From the NCBI GenBank assembly GCA_017613335.1, contig JAGAEB010000073.1, positions 1 through 37,185 on the forward strand: DNA of 37,185 nt, given 5' to 3'. Shown here in pieces: positions 1 through 8,011 of the stretch. The notes under the pieces were generated by a model. It saw only the letters and a list, made by a program, of their open reading frames with translations. It made no database searches and was not told the DNA's origin. The translations under genes and the position numbers were made by a program. This DNA comes from Methanosarcinaceae archaeon (lineage in GTDB: Archaea; Halobacteriota; Methanosarcinia; Methanosarcinales; Methanosarcinaceae). The stretch's first letter is position 1, and each line of letters opens with the position of its first letter.

Positions 1-200
1 AAAATGTGCACCTTCACAAAATGTGCACCTTCACAAAATGTGCACCTTCACAAAATGTGCACCTTCACAAAATGTGTACCTTCACAAAATGTGCACCTTC
101 ACAAACAGTGTACCTTCACAAAATGTGCACCTTCACAAACAGTGTACCTCCACAAATTATGCATCTTCACAAACGGCGCAACTGCACAAACTGTGCAGAT
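1..200. repeat. 17-bp tandem array upstream of a nucleotidyltransferase gene
   Basis: About eleven consecutive copies of a 17-bp unit (consensus aaaatgtgcaccttcac) run from base 1 to about 187. The first four are identical. Later copies carry increasing substitutions (for example aaacagtgtaccttcac at 103-119), and a decayed copy follows to about 200. Because 17 is not a multiple of three, all forward frames stay open through the array, so the short peptides it could encode are artefacts. The array begins at or before the window edge and ends about 40 bp before the start of the gene at 241. There are no spacers between copies, so it is not CRISPR. Confidence 0.95.
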
Positions 201-240
201 GTCTGTCATATGAAAAAATCTGAAAATATGAAGTGATCAA

Positions 241-1428
241 ATGAAAGCATGTATCATGTGCGGCGGCACGGGGACCCGCCTGAGGCCGCTGACTTTCAGA
301 CGCCCGAAACCGCTGATCCCGATCCTGAACAGACCTTCTCTTGTCCATCTGATCGCGCAGCTTTCCAAGGAAGGTTTTAATGAGATCGTCATGACGCTCG
401 GCTACATGGGCGAGGAGATCGAAAAAGAGATCGGTGACGGAAGCGTCTACGGCGTCCACATCGATTATGTCTATGAAAAAGAGAAGCTCGGAACGGCGGG
501 CAGTGTCAAAAACGCGCGCGACCTTCTCGGTGACGAGCCTTTCATCGTCGTCGGCGGCGACCATGTGACGACGATCAATTTCCGTGATATGTTCCGTTTC
601 CATCTGCAGCAGAATGCGCTTGTCACGATCGGCCTGATCTCGATCGATGATCCGAGAGAATTCGGCATCGCCGATCTCGACATCAACAACCGTATCACCC
701 GTTTCAGGGAAAAACCGAAGCCCGGTGAGATCTTCAGCAATCTGGCGAGCACAGGCATCTACATCTGCAGCCCGGAGATCTTCGACATGATCCCGTCCGG
801 CGAAAAATTCGATTTTGCCAAGCAGCTTTTCCCGGCGATCCTGAAAAAAGGCGAAGAATCCGGCAACAACAGGCTTTTCGGTATGCTCGTCAAAGGCAAA
901 TGGACGGACGTCGGCAGCTCCGGCGCCCTTCGCGCCGCCCAGAAATGGATGATGGACGACTTTTCCGGAACGGTCATCGACGGCTCTTTCACGTCAAAAG
1001 GCGCCAAGATCCTGGGTCCGCTTCAGATCGGCTCTTCCGTCACGATCGGCGAAGGCTCTTCCATCGTCGGCCCGATCGTCATCGGCGAAAACACGACGAT
1101 CGGCAAAAGAGTCCTCATCGGCCCGTATTCCGTCATCGGATCCGACTGTGTCGTCGGCGACGACGCCAAGATCCTGGCCTCCTGCATTTTCAACGGCGCC
1201 CGGATCGGCAGCGAATCGACACTCTCCGGAACGATCGTCGACAGCGATTCCGTCATCGGAAAGAACTGCTCTCTCGAAAACGGCACCATCATCGGCCCGG
1301 GAAGCATCCTCAAAGATCACATCACGATCCATTCAGGCGTCCGCCTGTGGCCCGAGATCGTCGTTACGGAAGACGTCAAAGAAGACATCTTCAACGAGAA
1401 CTACGGCACCGAAACGGGCGGCTCGTAA
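241..1428 (+). CDS. Sugar-1-phosphate nucleotidyltransferase with C-terminal left-handed beta-helix
   Basis: A 395-residue protein that would transfer a nucleotidyl group to a sugar 1-phosphate, giving an NDP-sugar for glycan, S-layer glycoprotein or polysaccharide synthesis in the cytoplasm. The N-terminal Rossmann domain has the signature GGTGTRLRPLT (residues 8-18), the substrate loop EKLGTAGSV (81-89), the metal-binding region VGGDH (104-108) and WTDVGSS (221-227). From about residue 242 to 360, repeated I-G-x-x hexapeptides indicate a left-handed beta-helix like GlmU or archaeal mannose-1-phosphate guanylyltransferase. The ATG at 241 follows AAGTGATCAA, a GTGAT Shine-Dalgarno-like site. 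The exact sugar and nucleotide cannot be read from the motifs. Family assignment is firm; substrate is open. Confidence 0.9.
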   Translation: MKACIMCGGTGTRLRPLTFRRPKPLIPILNRPSLVHLIAQLSKEGFNEIVMTLGYMGEEIEKEIGDGSVYGVHIDYVYEKEKLGTAGSVKNARDLLGDEPFIVVGGDHVTTINFRDMFRFHLQQNALVTIGLISIDDPREFGIADLDINNRITRFREKPKPGEIFSNLASTGIYICSPEIFDMIPSGEKFDFAKQLFPAILKKGEESGNNRLFGMLVKGKWTDVGSSGALRAAQKWMMDDFSGTVIDGSFTSKGAKILGPLQIGSSVTIGEGSSIVGPIVIGENTTIGKRVLIGPYSVIGSDCVVGDDAKILASCIFNGARIGSESTLSGTIVDSDSVIGKNCSLENGTIIGPGSILKDHITIHSGVRLWPEIVVTEDVKEDIFNENYGTETGGS

Positions 1429-1474
1429 AAAAGTGCTGCCGGCCCTCCGCCCCGCCGGCGCAGGCAAAAAAATG

Positions 1475-1570
1475 CCTGTCAGCCTGAAAACTGACAGGAT
1501 CATCGATCCCGGATCCGGGCAGATCATTTCAGATCTTCTCAAACAGCCCGGATCCGGGAATTTTGTTTTC
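1475..1570 (+). terminator. Hairpins and palindromes between convergent genes
   Basis: A perfect 8-bp inverted repeat (cctgtcag ... ctgacagg, 1475-1498) is followed by two copies of the palindrome cccggatccggg (1508-1519 and 1547-1558). These can each fold or pair with each other, and T-rich DNA (aattttgtttt) follows. The placement between the convergent nucleotidyltransferase and peroxiredoxin genes fits a two-way transcription end. Confidence 0.5.
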
Positions 1571-1580
1571 CGCGGTCTTT

Positions 1581-2060
1581 TCATGTCATTTCTTCGCATC
1601 GGAAAGTCATTTCCGACATCTTTTCCGCATCTTCCGCCGCTTTGACTTTGTCATTTGCGAAAATGATGATGCCGTTTTCATCAATGACGTATGTCGTCCG
1701 GACGACGCCCATGACTTTTTTCCCGTACATGTTCTTTTCTTTGAGGACATCGTACGCTTCAATAGCCGTCTTTTCCGGATCGGCGAGGATCGTGAATCTG
1801 AGATCGTATTTCTCTTCGAATTTCTTGTGGGAAGCGACGCTGTCCTTGCTGATGCCGACGATCTCGATGCCTTTTTCACGGAACCCGGCCGCGGATTCCG
1901 AATAGGCGGCCGCCTGTTTCGAACAGCCGGATGTGTTGTCTTTCGGATAGAAGTAGAGAAGGAGCTTTTTTCCTTTTCCGATGTATTCGCCAAGCGTGTG
2001 TTCTTTTCCGTTCTGATCGGGCAGACGGAAATCCGGTGCTTTTGTTCCGGGCTGTAACAT
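1581..2060 (-). CDS. bcp: Peroxiredoxin, Bcp/PrxQ type
   Basis: A 159-residue thiol peroxidase that would reduce hydrogen peroxide and organic peroxides in the cytoplasm. It begins with the typical AhpC/TSA opening (PGTKAPDFRLPDQNG) and has the active-site region YFYPKDNTSGCSKQ, with the peroxidatic cysteine at residue 46. The resolving cysteine usually found five residues later in Bcp (GCTKEAC) is alanine here, so this is a 1-Cys form or uses the only other cysteine (155) near the C terminus. The ATG at 2060 has an AGGAGA ribosome-binding site. An in-frame extension up to 2162 exists but has no homology and no such site. The gene lies downstream of the pilus-like genes on the same strand after a 106-bp gap. 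Confidence 0.9.
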   Translation of the reverse strand: MLQPGTKAPDFRLPDQNGKEHTLGEYIGKGKKLLLYFYPKDNTSGCSKQAAAYSESAAGFREKGIEIVGISKDSVASHKKFEEKYDLRFTILADPEKTAIEAYDVLKEKNMYGKKVMGVVRTTYVIDENGIIIFANDKVKAAEDAEKMSEMTFRCEEMT

Positions 2061-2166
2061 GACAATTTCTCCTTTTTCGGTGACGGATAATACGGGCGTC
2101 AAACAAAATAAATCCTCACATCCGGCGAAAAGGATTGATCCGTTCCTTCGCCGGCGCCGCATCTTT

Positions 2167-3297
2167 TCATTCCGGGGGCTCTGCGATGATCAGAAAGATC
2201 AGCCCGGTCCCGGGGATGATGACATATGTCAGGACTGTGATCATCCTGTCCTGATTTCCGGAAAGGGGCGCCATGAGATAGAAGAGGATCAGGAAAAACA
2301 TCGGCGCGCCCAGAAAAACGATCGAGGCCGTTTCGGCATAAAGATCCGCGCTCTGCATTTTCCGGCGCTGACGGATTTCTGACTGTCTCATACATTCTTT
2401 TTTCCTTTCGCGGAGGAATGCGGAAAAATCGCCTCCGGAATCGATCACGTCAGCCGTTCCTGACAGGAAGTCCGACAGTTCGGGGGAGACCGTCCTTTCA
2501 GCTCTTTCCAGAACAGCCGTCCGGAAATCTTTTCCGAAAAAACGCACCTGTTTGAGGATCTCCGAAAATTCCGGGCGGATATCGTCGAAAAAACCATCCG
2601 TTTCGGATGAACAGACAGAAACGCAGATATTTTCCGGCGAAATACCGGCAGCTGCCAGAGCTGAGAAATAACTCACGCAGCCGGAAAGAGAAAGACCGAT
2701 CCGGCGTTTTCTCTCAGAGATCAGGAAATAAGGCAGGCAGAGGAAAAACACGGCTGCACAGGAGACCGGAATGACGAAAAGGATGACAGACAACAGCAGA
2801 AAGCAGATGATCAAAACTGCCGGGAATGATCCCGTGAATGATGCCGGGAATGATGCTGAAAAAGATGAAGAAAAAGATGCCTGAAGAGATGCAGGAAGAG
2901 ATGTCTGAAGAGATGCCGGAAGAGATGTCTGAAGAGATGCCGGAAGATATGCCGAAAGAGACGCCGGAAAAGAGTCCTGAAAAACGGTCAGAAAGACCGA
3001 TATGAAAGCAGCCGCGATAAATGCGCATGCGACGGACGCCGCCGAATAAAGACATCCGGCCTCTGCCAGACACGACAGATAAACCGGTGCGCTCATCCCG
3101 ATCCCGGATTCCTTCACATCCCTTCTGAAAAATGCCGGACACCGTCTTTCAGCAAAAGGACCGAATCCTGCATACGCTCTCCGGCGGAAATCCCCGAAAA
3201 TATGAAAGGCCTTCTTCTGTATCCGGGATCCTGTGATGCGGCTTTCATGCCTGCCGGCTGATCTCTCAAACGATCTCTGACTCTTTTTCTGATCCAT
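2167..3297 (-). CDS. Type II secretion/type IV pilus F-domain membrane protein (TadC/PilC/FlaJ-like)
   Basis: About 376 residues. It is an integral membrane platform protein of an archaeal type IV pilus-like or type II secretion-like machine, expected to work with the ATPase encoded just upstream. Two long hydrophobic segments lie in the N-terminal half. A cytoplasmic T2SF domain follows (from about RRIGLSLSGCVSYFSALAAA, then SDFLSGTADVIDSGGDFSAF), and two more membrane helices close the protein. The ATG at 3297 is preceded by a strong GGAGGAG site. A GTG at 3351 overlapping the ATPase stop codon (GTGA) would add 18 residues and is the alternative start. A serine/alanine/leucine-rich run (4-residue repeats such as SLPA/SLQT) between the first two hydrophobic segments comes from a 12-bp DNA repeat. 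Assignment rests on the T2SF pattern and the neighbour. Confidence 0.8.
   Translation of the reverse strand: MDQKKSQRSFERSAGRHESRITGSRIQKKAFHIFGDFRRRAYAGFGPFAERRCPAFFRRDVKESGIGMSAPVYLSCLAEAGCLYSAASVACAFIAAAFISVFLTVFQDSFPASLSAYLPASLQTSLPASLQTSLPASLQASFSSSFSASFPASFTGSFPAVLIICFLLLSVILFVIPVSCAAVFFLCLPYFLISERKRRIGLSLSGCVSYFSALAAAGISPENICVSVCSSETDGFFDDIRPEFSEILKQVRFFGKDFRTAVLERAERTVSPELSDFLSGTADVIDSGGDFSAFLRERKKECMRQSEIRQRRKMQSADLYAETASIVFLGAPMFFLILFYLMAPLSGNQDRMITVLTYVIIPGTGLIFLIIAEPPE
2825..2975 (-). repeat. In-gene 12-bp tandem repeat
   Basis: Alternating 12-bp units (gatgccggaaga and gatgtctgaaga on the plus strand) encode SLPA/SLQT repeats in the T2SF protein. The array keeps the reading frame. 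Confidence 0.85.
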
Positions 3298-3347
3298 GAA
3301 AATCTCCTCCGGGATCCGGATCCGTGCCGGGATCCGGGATTCCTGTG

Positions 3348-5210
3348 TCACCCGTTTTTAAGAAACGTTTCTGCGGTCAGCGTCTTATCATCACTTTCCG
3401 CTTCCTTTTCAAACGATCTCTGATACGCTGACAGCGTTCCGTCCAGTTCTTCGGGCGTCTTTCCTGTCCTGAGACAGATCTTTTCGAGAACGACTGAGCG
3501 GCTCATCAGATCTTCGGCCGTCGGCCGGTCTTCTTTTCCTGCATCATAGACATCGTTGACAACGACTTCGCCGGTCCTCGGATCGGTCCGGACGATCTCA
3601 TGGACAAAGAGACATTTTTTGGTATCTTTGCCGCGGACACGGACCGTTCCGAGAATGACGAGGATATCGAGGACCTGGATCATGGATTTCGGGACCGACA
3701 TCGGCGTGTTTTCAAGACGGTGGATGAGCCTGTCGACGGATTCGGCGTGGATCGTTGACAGCGTCGCATGTCCCGTCGACATCGCCTGAAAAAGAACGTA
3801 GGCTTCCGAGCCGCGGACCTCCCCGACGATGATGTATTCCGGCCGCTGGCGCATGGTCGTTTTCAGAAGATCGTAGAGCGTGATCCCGCCGTAAAGGCCG
3901 GAATACGCACCGCCGGATCCGGTGCTTTCCTGTCCGGCTGCGCTTCCGGCTTCCATAACGACAGGTTGTCTCGAGACTCCCGAGATCCAGTTCCGGTGCG
4001 GGAGAGAGATCTCGCGGGTGTCTTCGATGGAAATGATCTTCCGGTGTTCCGGAATAAAATAACTGACTGCATTGACGGCAGTCGTTTTTCCGCAGGCTGT
4101 GCCGCCGGCGAACATAATGTTCATGCCCGACTCGACCGCCAGTCTGAGGTAGGCCATGACGCCCGGCGGAAACGTGCCGAGGCGGACGAGATCATCAGGT
4201 CTGAACGGTCTTTCCGTGAATTTCCGGATCGTGAATGTGCTGCCTTTTGTCGTGATCTCACTGCCGAGAGACAGCTGAGCTCTCGACCCGTCCGGCAGAG
4301 ACGCATCCGCCAAAGGACCCGCGATCGTCAGCGATTTTCCGGAAACACCCGCAAAACGACGGACAAGACGGTCGAGTTCATCCCGCCCGAAAGAAATATC
4401 CGTCACGAGCGTCCCGTAAAGACGATGACAGACATAAACGGGCAGATCATAGCCGTTGCAGGAAATATCTTCGATCAGCGGATCTCTCAGGACAGGTTCG
4501 ATCCGCCCGTAACCGATGAGATCGCGAAACAGATAATAGAAGAGAACATTTTTCCTGGCCGGCGAAAGGCGGATATCGTAATCTCTGAGGATCTTCATCA
4601 CAGCTTTCTCAAAAAGACGGCAGTCGTCAGCGCGGCTGACGCCGCTGACGCTGCCGTCACAGGATTTCCCTCTGCGTTTTCCGTTCTCATGACTTTTTTC
4701 CCCGACGTTTTTCAGAAACGATCCTTCTTTCAGAGAACCGTTCAGGATCTCCGAATAAAGCAGGTGATCCCGGATCCTCTCTTTCAGCATTTTAAGACTT
4801 TCCGGAAACGGCGGCTCACAGACAGTATATCTGTCACCCGTGCATCTGACAGAAACAGTCACATACGGAAGAGAAAGATGATACACATCCGACAGCCCGT
4901 CCGGATCATTGTCTTTTTTTTGTCTTTCTGCGTGTCCTGCTTCTCTTTTTTGTCTCACTGCGGTCCTTTTGATCCTTTTATTCTTCCCGTCGTTGCCTCC
5001 GTTCTGTTTTTCTTCGTTTTCTTCGTTTTCTTCATTTTCTGCATTCTCTGCATTCTCTTCTCTTTGTTTTCTTTCATTCTCCCCGATCTGTTTATTTTCA
5101 TTCTCTCCGATCTGTTTATTTTCATTCTCCCCGATCTGTTTATTTTCATTCTCTTTCCGGACACTTGCCGGCTCTTCCTGTCTTTTTCTGAATATGATCA
5201 GTTCTCTCAT
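3348..5210 (-). CDS. VirB11/GspE/TadA-type secretion ATPase
   Basis: About 620 residues. It is the hexameric motor ATPase that powers assembly of type IV pilus-like filaments or type II-like secretion. Residue numbers are from the ATG at 5210. An N-terminal VirB11-like domain (GYGRIEPVLRDPLIEDI, near 234) precedes the Walker A motif GGTACGKTT (369-377), the Asp box IEDTREI (about 395), the Walker B-type VGEVRG (462-467) and the His box GHATLSTIHAE (about 480-490). A glycine/serine-rich insert near 425-440 is unusual. The N terminus carries a charged low-complexity stretch with 8-residue NENKQIGE repeats and runs of NEE. A GTG at 5219 is an alternative start; neither start has a clear ribosome-binding site, consistent with the nearby TATA box. 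The downstream T2SF gene is probably co-transcribed, and a second T2SF gene runs divergently. No pilin gene is visible. Confidence 0.88.
   Translation of the reverse strand: MRELIIFRKRQEEPASVRKENENKQIGENENKQIGENENKQIGENERKQREENAENAENEENEENEEKQNGGNDGKNKRIKRTAVRQKREAGHAERQKKDNDPDGLSDVYHLSLPYVTVSVRCTGDRYTVCEPPFPESLKMLKERIRDHLLYSEILNGSLKEGSFLKNVGEKSHENGKRRGKSCDGSVSGVSRADDCRLFEKAVMKILRDYDIRLSPARKNVLFYYLFRDLIGYGRIEPVLRDPLIEDISCNGYDLPVYVCHRLYGTLVTDISFGRDELDRLVRRFAGVSGKSLTIAGPLADASLPDGSRAQLSLGSEITTKGSTFTIRKFTERPFRPDDLVRLGTFPPGVMAYLRLAVESGMNIMFAGGTACGKTTAVNAVSYFIPEHRKIISIEDTREISLPHRNWISGVSRQPVVMEAGSAAGQESTGSGGAYSGLYGGITLYDLLKTTMRQRPEYIIVGEVRGSEAYVLFQAMSTGHATLSTIHAESVDRLIHRLENTPMSVPKSMIQVLDILVILGTVRVRGKDTKKCLFVHEIVRTDPRTGEVVVNDVYDAGKEDRPTAEDLMSRSVVLEKICLRTGKTPEELDGTLSAYQRSFEKEAESDDKTLTAETFLKNG
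5080..5155 (-). repeat. In-gene 24-bp tandem repeat in the secretion ATPase
   Basis: Three 24-bp copies containing attttcattctccccgatc encode the NENKQIGE repeats near the N terminus of the ATPase. The period is a multiple of three, so copy-number change would not shift frame. Confidence 0.9.
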
Positions 5211-5250
5211 TCCGGACACGTCGTTTTTATCCGGAGCTGAGAACGTCTCT

Positions 5251-5280
5251 GTATTTAAATCAACAATATTTTATTAAAAT
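5251..5280. promoter_or_regulatory. Divergent AT-rich promoter between the ATPase and the second T2SF gene
   Basis: The 108-bp divergent region contains a minus-strand TATA-like box (ATTTAAATAC, 5251-5260) about 40 bp ahead of the ATPase ATG. A plus-strand box (tttattaaaa, about 5270-5279) lies about 40 bp ahead of the ATG at 5319. Both spacings fit archaeal promoters with short leaders. Confidence 0.55.
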
Positions 5281-5318
5281 GCAAAACTTTATCTGACTGT
5301 TTTCGTCACCGCTTATCC

Positions 5319-6650
5319 ATGGATCGCAGAACAGAATCCGGGCATGATGATCCTGGGATCTTACCCGGGAAAAAGACATCGAACAAAAACAGTCGCTCCG
5401 GCCGGCCGGTCAGGCATGATCATAAAAAAGCCGCCAGGAACGTCAGGAAAACGATCAGCAGAAACGATACGGAAGCCGGCAGGATCCTCCGTCAGATCCG
5501 GAAAAAAGACCGCAGGGCTTTCGCAGAACATTTTCTCAGACATCCGGCTGATTTTTTTGAAAAAGACATTTCCGGCGTTTTCTGTCTTTCGGCCGGCCTT
5601 CTTTCAGGTGCTGTCGCCGTCATTTTTCTGTCGGCCGCCGGGAAATATGTCTCAGCCGGACGCCTCTCCCCGGCGGAGGCTGTCTCATCCGTCACGGATC
5701 CTGCAGATCCTCTTTCCGTTTTTGTTTTCATCCCGTTCCTGTGCGTCTTTATGATCCCGTACCTTTACGGCAGTTTCAGAAAACGCCGCCGGATCGAAAA
5801 AGCCGAAGAAAAAGTCCCGGCGCTCCTCCGCGCCGTATCCGACAGGATCAAAGGCGGCCGGGTCTCCGATCTTTCGGAAGAAATGCTTTTCCGGCGTGAA
5901 TTCACGGCGTCCTCCCCGATCATCCGGAAAGCCTTTTTCATTGCCGGGACGTCCGAAAAAGCCGGCGGCCGCATCCCCGATGCCCTGAAAACGGCCGCAG
6001 CCGATGCCGAAGAAGAAATATCGGCCCGCCGGGAAAAAAGATCGAAAATGAAACCGTACGCCTATGTGATGATCGCCTCATACCTGATCTTCCTCGGGAT
6101 CATCACGTTTCTCGTCTTTTCCGTTTTCGGGAGCATCGGAACGGGCACAGGCCCGTCCGGGATCCTTTCGTCAGACTTCTCATCCGGTTTCTCATCAGAT
6201 CTCTCATCCGGTTTCTCATCAGATCTCACATCCGATTTCACATCAGATCTCACATCAGGATTTTCAGAAACCGGCTTTCAGGAAGAAGAAAGCCGCTCTG
6301 CCGGGAATATCCTTTTTGCCGGAAATTCTCTCTTTTCCGGAAAATCTCTCTTTTCCGGAAATCTTTTCTCCGGCAGCGTTTCCGGATCCTCTCTGACATC
6401 TCTGCGCATTTTCCATGCGCTCGTGATCCAGGGATTCTTCTGCGGTCTCATCTGCGGGCGGATGACGGAGGGACTGATCCCGGCAGGTCTTCTGTATTCG
6501 GTCTTCTGCGTGATGTGCGCCTGGGGCCTCTGGATGGCTGCGGTGCTGATCCGACCGGAGAGACCGGAACGGATAAAAAAAAGGCATCCCCGACGAAAAA
6601 CCGGAGATGCCTCAGACACTTTTTTCGTTTTCCTTACAGCATATCCTTGA
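5319..6650 (+). CDS. Second type II secretion/type IV pilus F-domain membrane protein (TadB-like)
   Basis: A 443-residue membrane protein. A basic N terminus is followed by two helices (about residues 88-110 and 130-152), a T2SF domain (VPALLRAVSDRIKGGRVS, then SEKAGGRIPDALKTAAADA), a helix pair, and two C-terminal helices. It is the likely partner of the minus-strand T2SF protein, since archaeal platform proteins often come as two F-domain halves. A long extracytoplasmic loop is built from serine-rich repeats (SSGFSSD, TSDFTSD) and SLFSGN/SLFSGK repeats. It is transcribed divergently from the ATPase instead of in the same operon. Its last 17 bp overlap the convergent fni gene, and a hairpin lies within its final codons. 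Confidence 0.75.
   Translation: MDRRTESGHDDPGILPGKKTSNKNSRSGRPVRHDHKKAARNVRKTISRNDTEAGRILRQIRKKDRRAFAEHFLRHPADFFEKDISGVFCLSAGLLSGAVAVIFLSAAGKYVSAGRLSPAEAVSSVTDPADPLSVFVFIPFLCVFMIPYLYGSFRKRRRIEKAEEKVPALLRAVSDRIKGGRVSDLSEEMLFRREFTASSPIIRKAFFIAGTSEKAGGRIPDALKTAAADAEEEISARREKRSKMKPYAYVMIASYLIFLGIITFLVFSVFGSIGTGTGPSGILSSDFSSGFSSDLSSGFSSDLTSDFTSDLTSGFSETGFQEEESRSAGNILFAGNSLFSGKSLFSGNLFSGSVSGSSLTSLRIFHALVIQGFFCGLICGRMTEGLIPAGLLYSVFCVMCAWGLWMAAVLIRPERPERIKKRHPRRKTGDASDTFFVFLTAYP
6165..6365 (+). repeat. In-gene repeats in the second T2SF protein
   Basis: 24-bp units containing tcatccggtttctcatcaga (6178-6260), followed by shorter tcttttccggaaa units (6330-6365), encode Ser/Phe/Asp and Ser/Phe/Gly repeats. 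The reading frame is preserved. Confidence 0.85.
6582..6625. terminator. Hairpin between convergent T2SF and fni genes
   Basis: Inverted repeat aggcatc (6582-6588) / gatgcct (6606-6612), with an A-run before it and a T-run after it (acactttttt), so it could end transcription in both directions. It sits inside the last codons of the plus-strand gene. Confidence 0.6.
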
Positions 6651-7728
6651 CGGAATAATCTTTGATATTGAAACCGCGCTGGGTCAGATATTCCAGCGTC
6701 CGGCCGCCGATCGTGATCGGCGCTCTTGAAAGTTCGCCGACGGAGCCGCATCCGGTCAGGAACATGGCGGTGCGGAGTTCCTGCATCATCGTCCCGATCA
6801 CGGAAACGACAGCGTCTTTTCCGTTGAAGGCCGGTCTGACGAACGGCAGAGCCGCGCTTGCAGCCGAGGCACCGAGTGCGATCGATTTTGCGATATCGAG
6901 ACCGTTTCTGATGCCGCCTGTCGCGATGACCGGAACGGAAACTTTACACTCGACGATGCTTGCCGCCGTCGGAATGCCGAAATCCCAGAAAAGTTCGCCG
7001 AGATGTTCGCAGAGGCTGTTGCCGCTGTCTCTGGCGCGGTAGACTTCAACACCGGCCCAGCTCGTTCCGCCGAGTCCGCCGACATCAATGCCGGCGATGC
7101 CTGCTTTCTTGAGCAGGAGCGCATCTTCGCGTGAGATGCCGGCGCCGGTCTCTTTGACGAAAACGGGAACATTCAGGCTTTTCGCGATCTCCGAGATGAT
7201 CTCAAGACAATTCCGGGCATCCCTGTCACCTTCCGGCTGGATGGCTTCCTGCAGGAAATTCAGATGGATGGCCAGCGCATCCGCATCGATCATCTCGACG
7301 AGTTCCTCGACTTTGCCGATGCCGTATTCCTTGATCTGCGCCGCGCCGATGTTGGCATAAACGAGCGTTGTCGGCGCTTTCTGTCTGACGATCTCAAATG
7401 AATCTCTCTGATTCCTGTCGTCGATGGCCGCCCGCTGGCTTCCGACACCGATCCCGATGTTGAGTTCTTCGGCAGCCTCTGCCAGCGCTGCATTGACGGG
7501 CGTCGTTTCCGGGTGACCGCCCGTGATGGACGCGATCAGGAACGGATAAGACAGTTTTTTTCCGAAAAGGACTGTCGACATGTCGATATCATCCATATTG
7601 ATCTCCGGAAGAGCACGATGGACAAGCGTGATATCTTCAAAACCGGGTCCGGCCGTCCTGGCCTCAACGTGACTTCCGGCGCAAAGTTCAAGGTGTTCGA
7701 TCTTTCTTCTGGATGTGATGTTTTCCAT
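6634..7728 (-). CDS. fni: Isopentenyl-diphosphate delta-isomerase, type 2 (FMN-dependent)
   Basis: A 364-residue enzyme interconverting isopentenyl and dimethylallyl diphosphate with FMN and NAD(P)H. It feeds archaeal ether lipid and other isoprenoid synthesis in the cytoplasm. Diagnostic motifs are SRRK (6-9), VGSQRAA (95-101), HLNFLQE (145-151), KETGAGIS (182-189), the glycine-rich flavin phosphate loop DVGGLGGTSW (205-214) and TGGIRNGLD (260-268). Length is normal for the family. The ATG at 7728 has a GGAGG site at good spacing; the extra 15 codons upstream are not conserved in character. The gene follows mvk and ipk on the same strand but has its own TATA-like box. Confidence 0.97.
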   Translation of the reverse strand: MENITSRRKIEHLELCAGSHVEARTAGPGFEDITLVHRALPEINMDDIDMSTVLFGKKLSYPFLIASITGGHPETTPVNAALAEAAEELNIGIGVGSQRAAIDDRNQRDSFEIVRQKAPTTLVYANIGAAQIKEYGIGKVEELVEMIDADALAIHLNFLQEAIQPEGDRDARNCLEIISEIAKSLNVPVFVKETGAGISREDALLLKKAGIAGIDVGGLGGTSWAGVEVYRARDSGNSLCEHLGELFWDFGIPTAASIVECKVSVPVIATGGIRNGLDIAKSIALGASAASAALPFVRPAFNGKDAVVSVIGTMMQELRTAMFLTGCGSVGELSRAPITIGGRTLEYLTQRGFNIKDYSVKDML

Positions 7729-7812
7729 TCTGCGTCCTCCTGGATGATGATCAGCAAATCTGTTGTGATGCACGCGATACCTGACTGATGATAATGATAC
7801 AGGGCAATGAAA

Positions 7813-7829
7813 CTATTTAATAAATATCT
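7813..7829 (-). promoter_or_regulatory. Probable fni promoter (TATA box)
   Basis: On the minus strand an AT-rich ATATTTATTAAATAG element lies about 90 bp ahead of the fni ATG. That predicts transcription starting near 7790-7795 with a leader of about 60 nt. Confidence 0.5.
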
Positions 7830-7849
7830 CAAATCAGAATGATTTCCGT

Positions 7850-7995
7850 TCAGTCTTTCTTTCCGGTCCTTTTTTCCGTCCGGTCATTCTTTCCGGTCCT
7901 GTTTTTCCGTTCCGTCATCCCTTCCGGTCCTGTTTTTCCGTTCCGTCATCCTTTCCTGTCCTGTTTTTCCGGCCTTCATTTCTCCTGTCCTGTCT
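7850..7995. repeat. Intergenic tandem repeat, fni-ipk gap
   Basis: Most of the 283-bp gap between ipk and fni is filled by roughly 30-bp imperfect copies sharing tttccggtcctgtttttccg and ttccgtcatcc. It separates fni from the mvk-ipk pair. Confidence 0.85.
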
Positions 7996-8011
7996 TTTTC
8001 CGGCCGTCTTT

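Noticed and set aside
1..240. Cys/His/Lys-rich small proteins from the 17-bp array
   Set aside because: All three forward frames are open only because the unit lacks stops. The peptides are repeat translations with no start signals.
3768..5240. 490-codon plus-strand open frame opposite the secretion ATPase
   Set aside because: It is the antisense of a gene with clear Walker and His-box motifs. The composition is Arg/Phe/Ser-rich and not protein-like.
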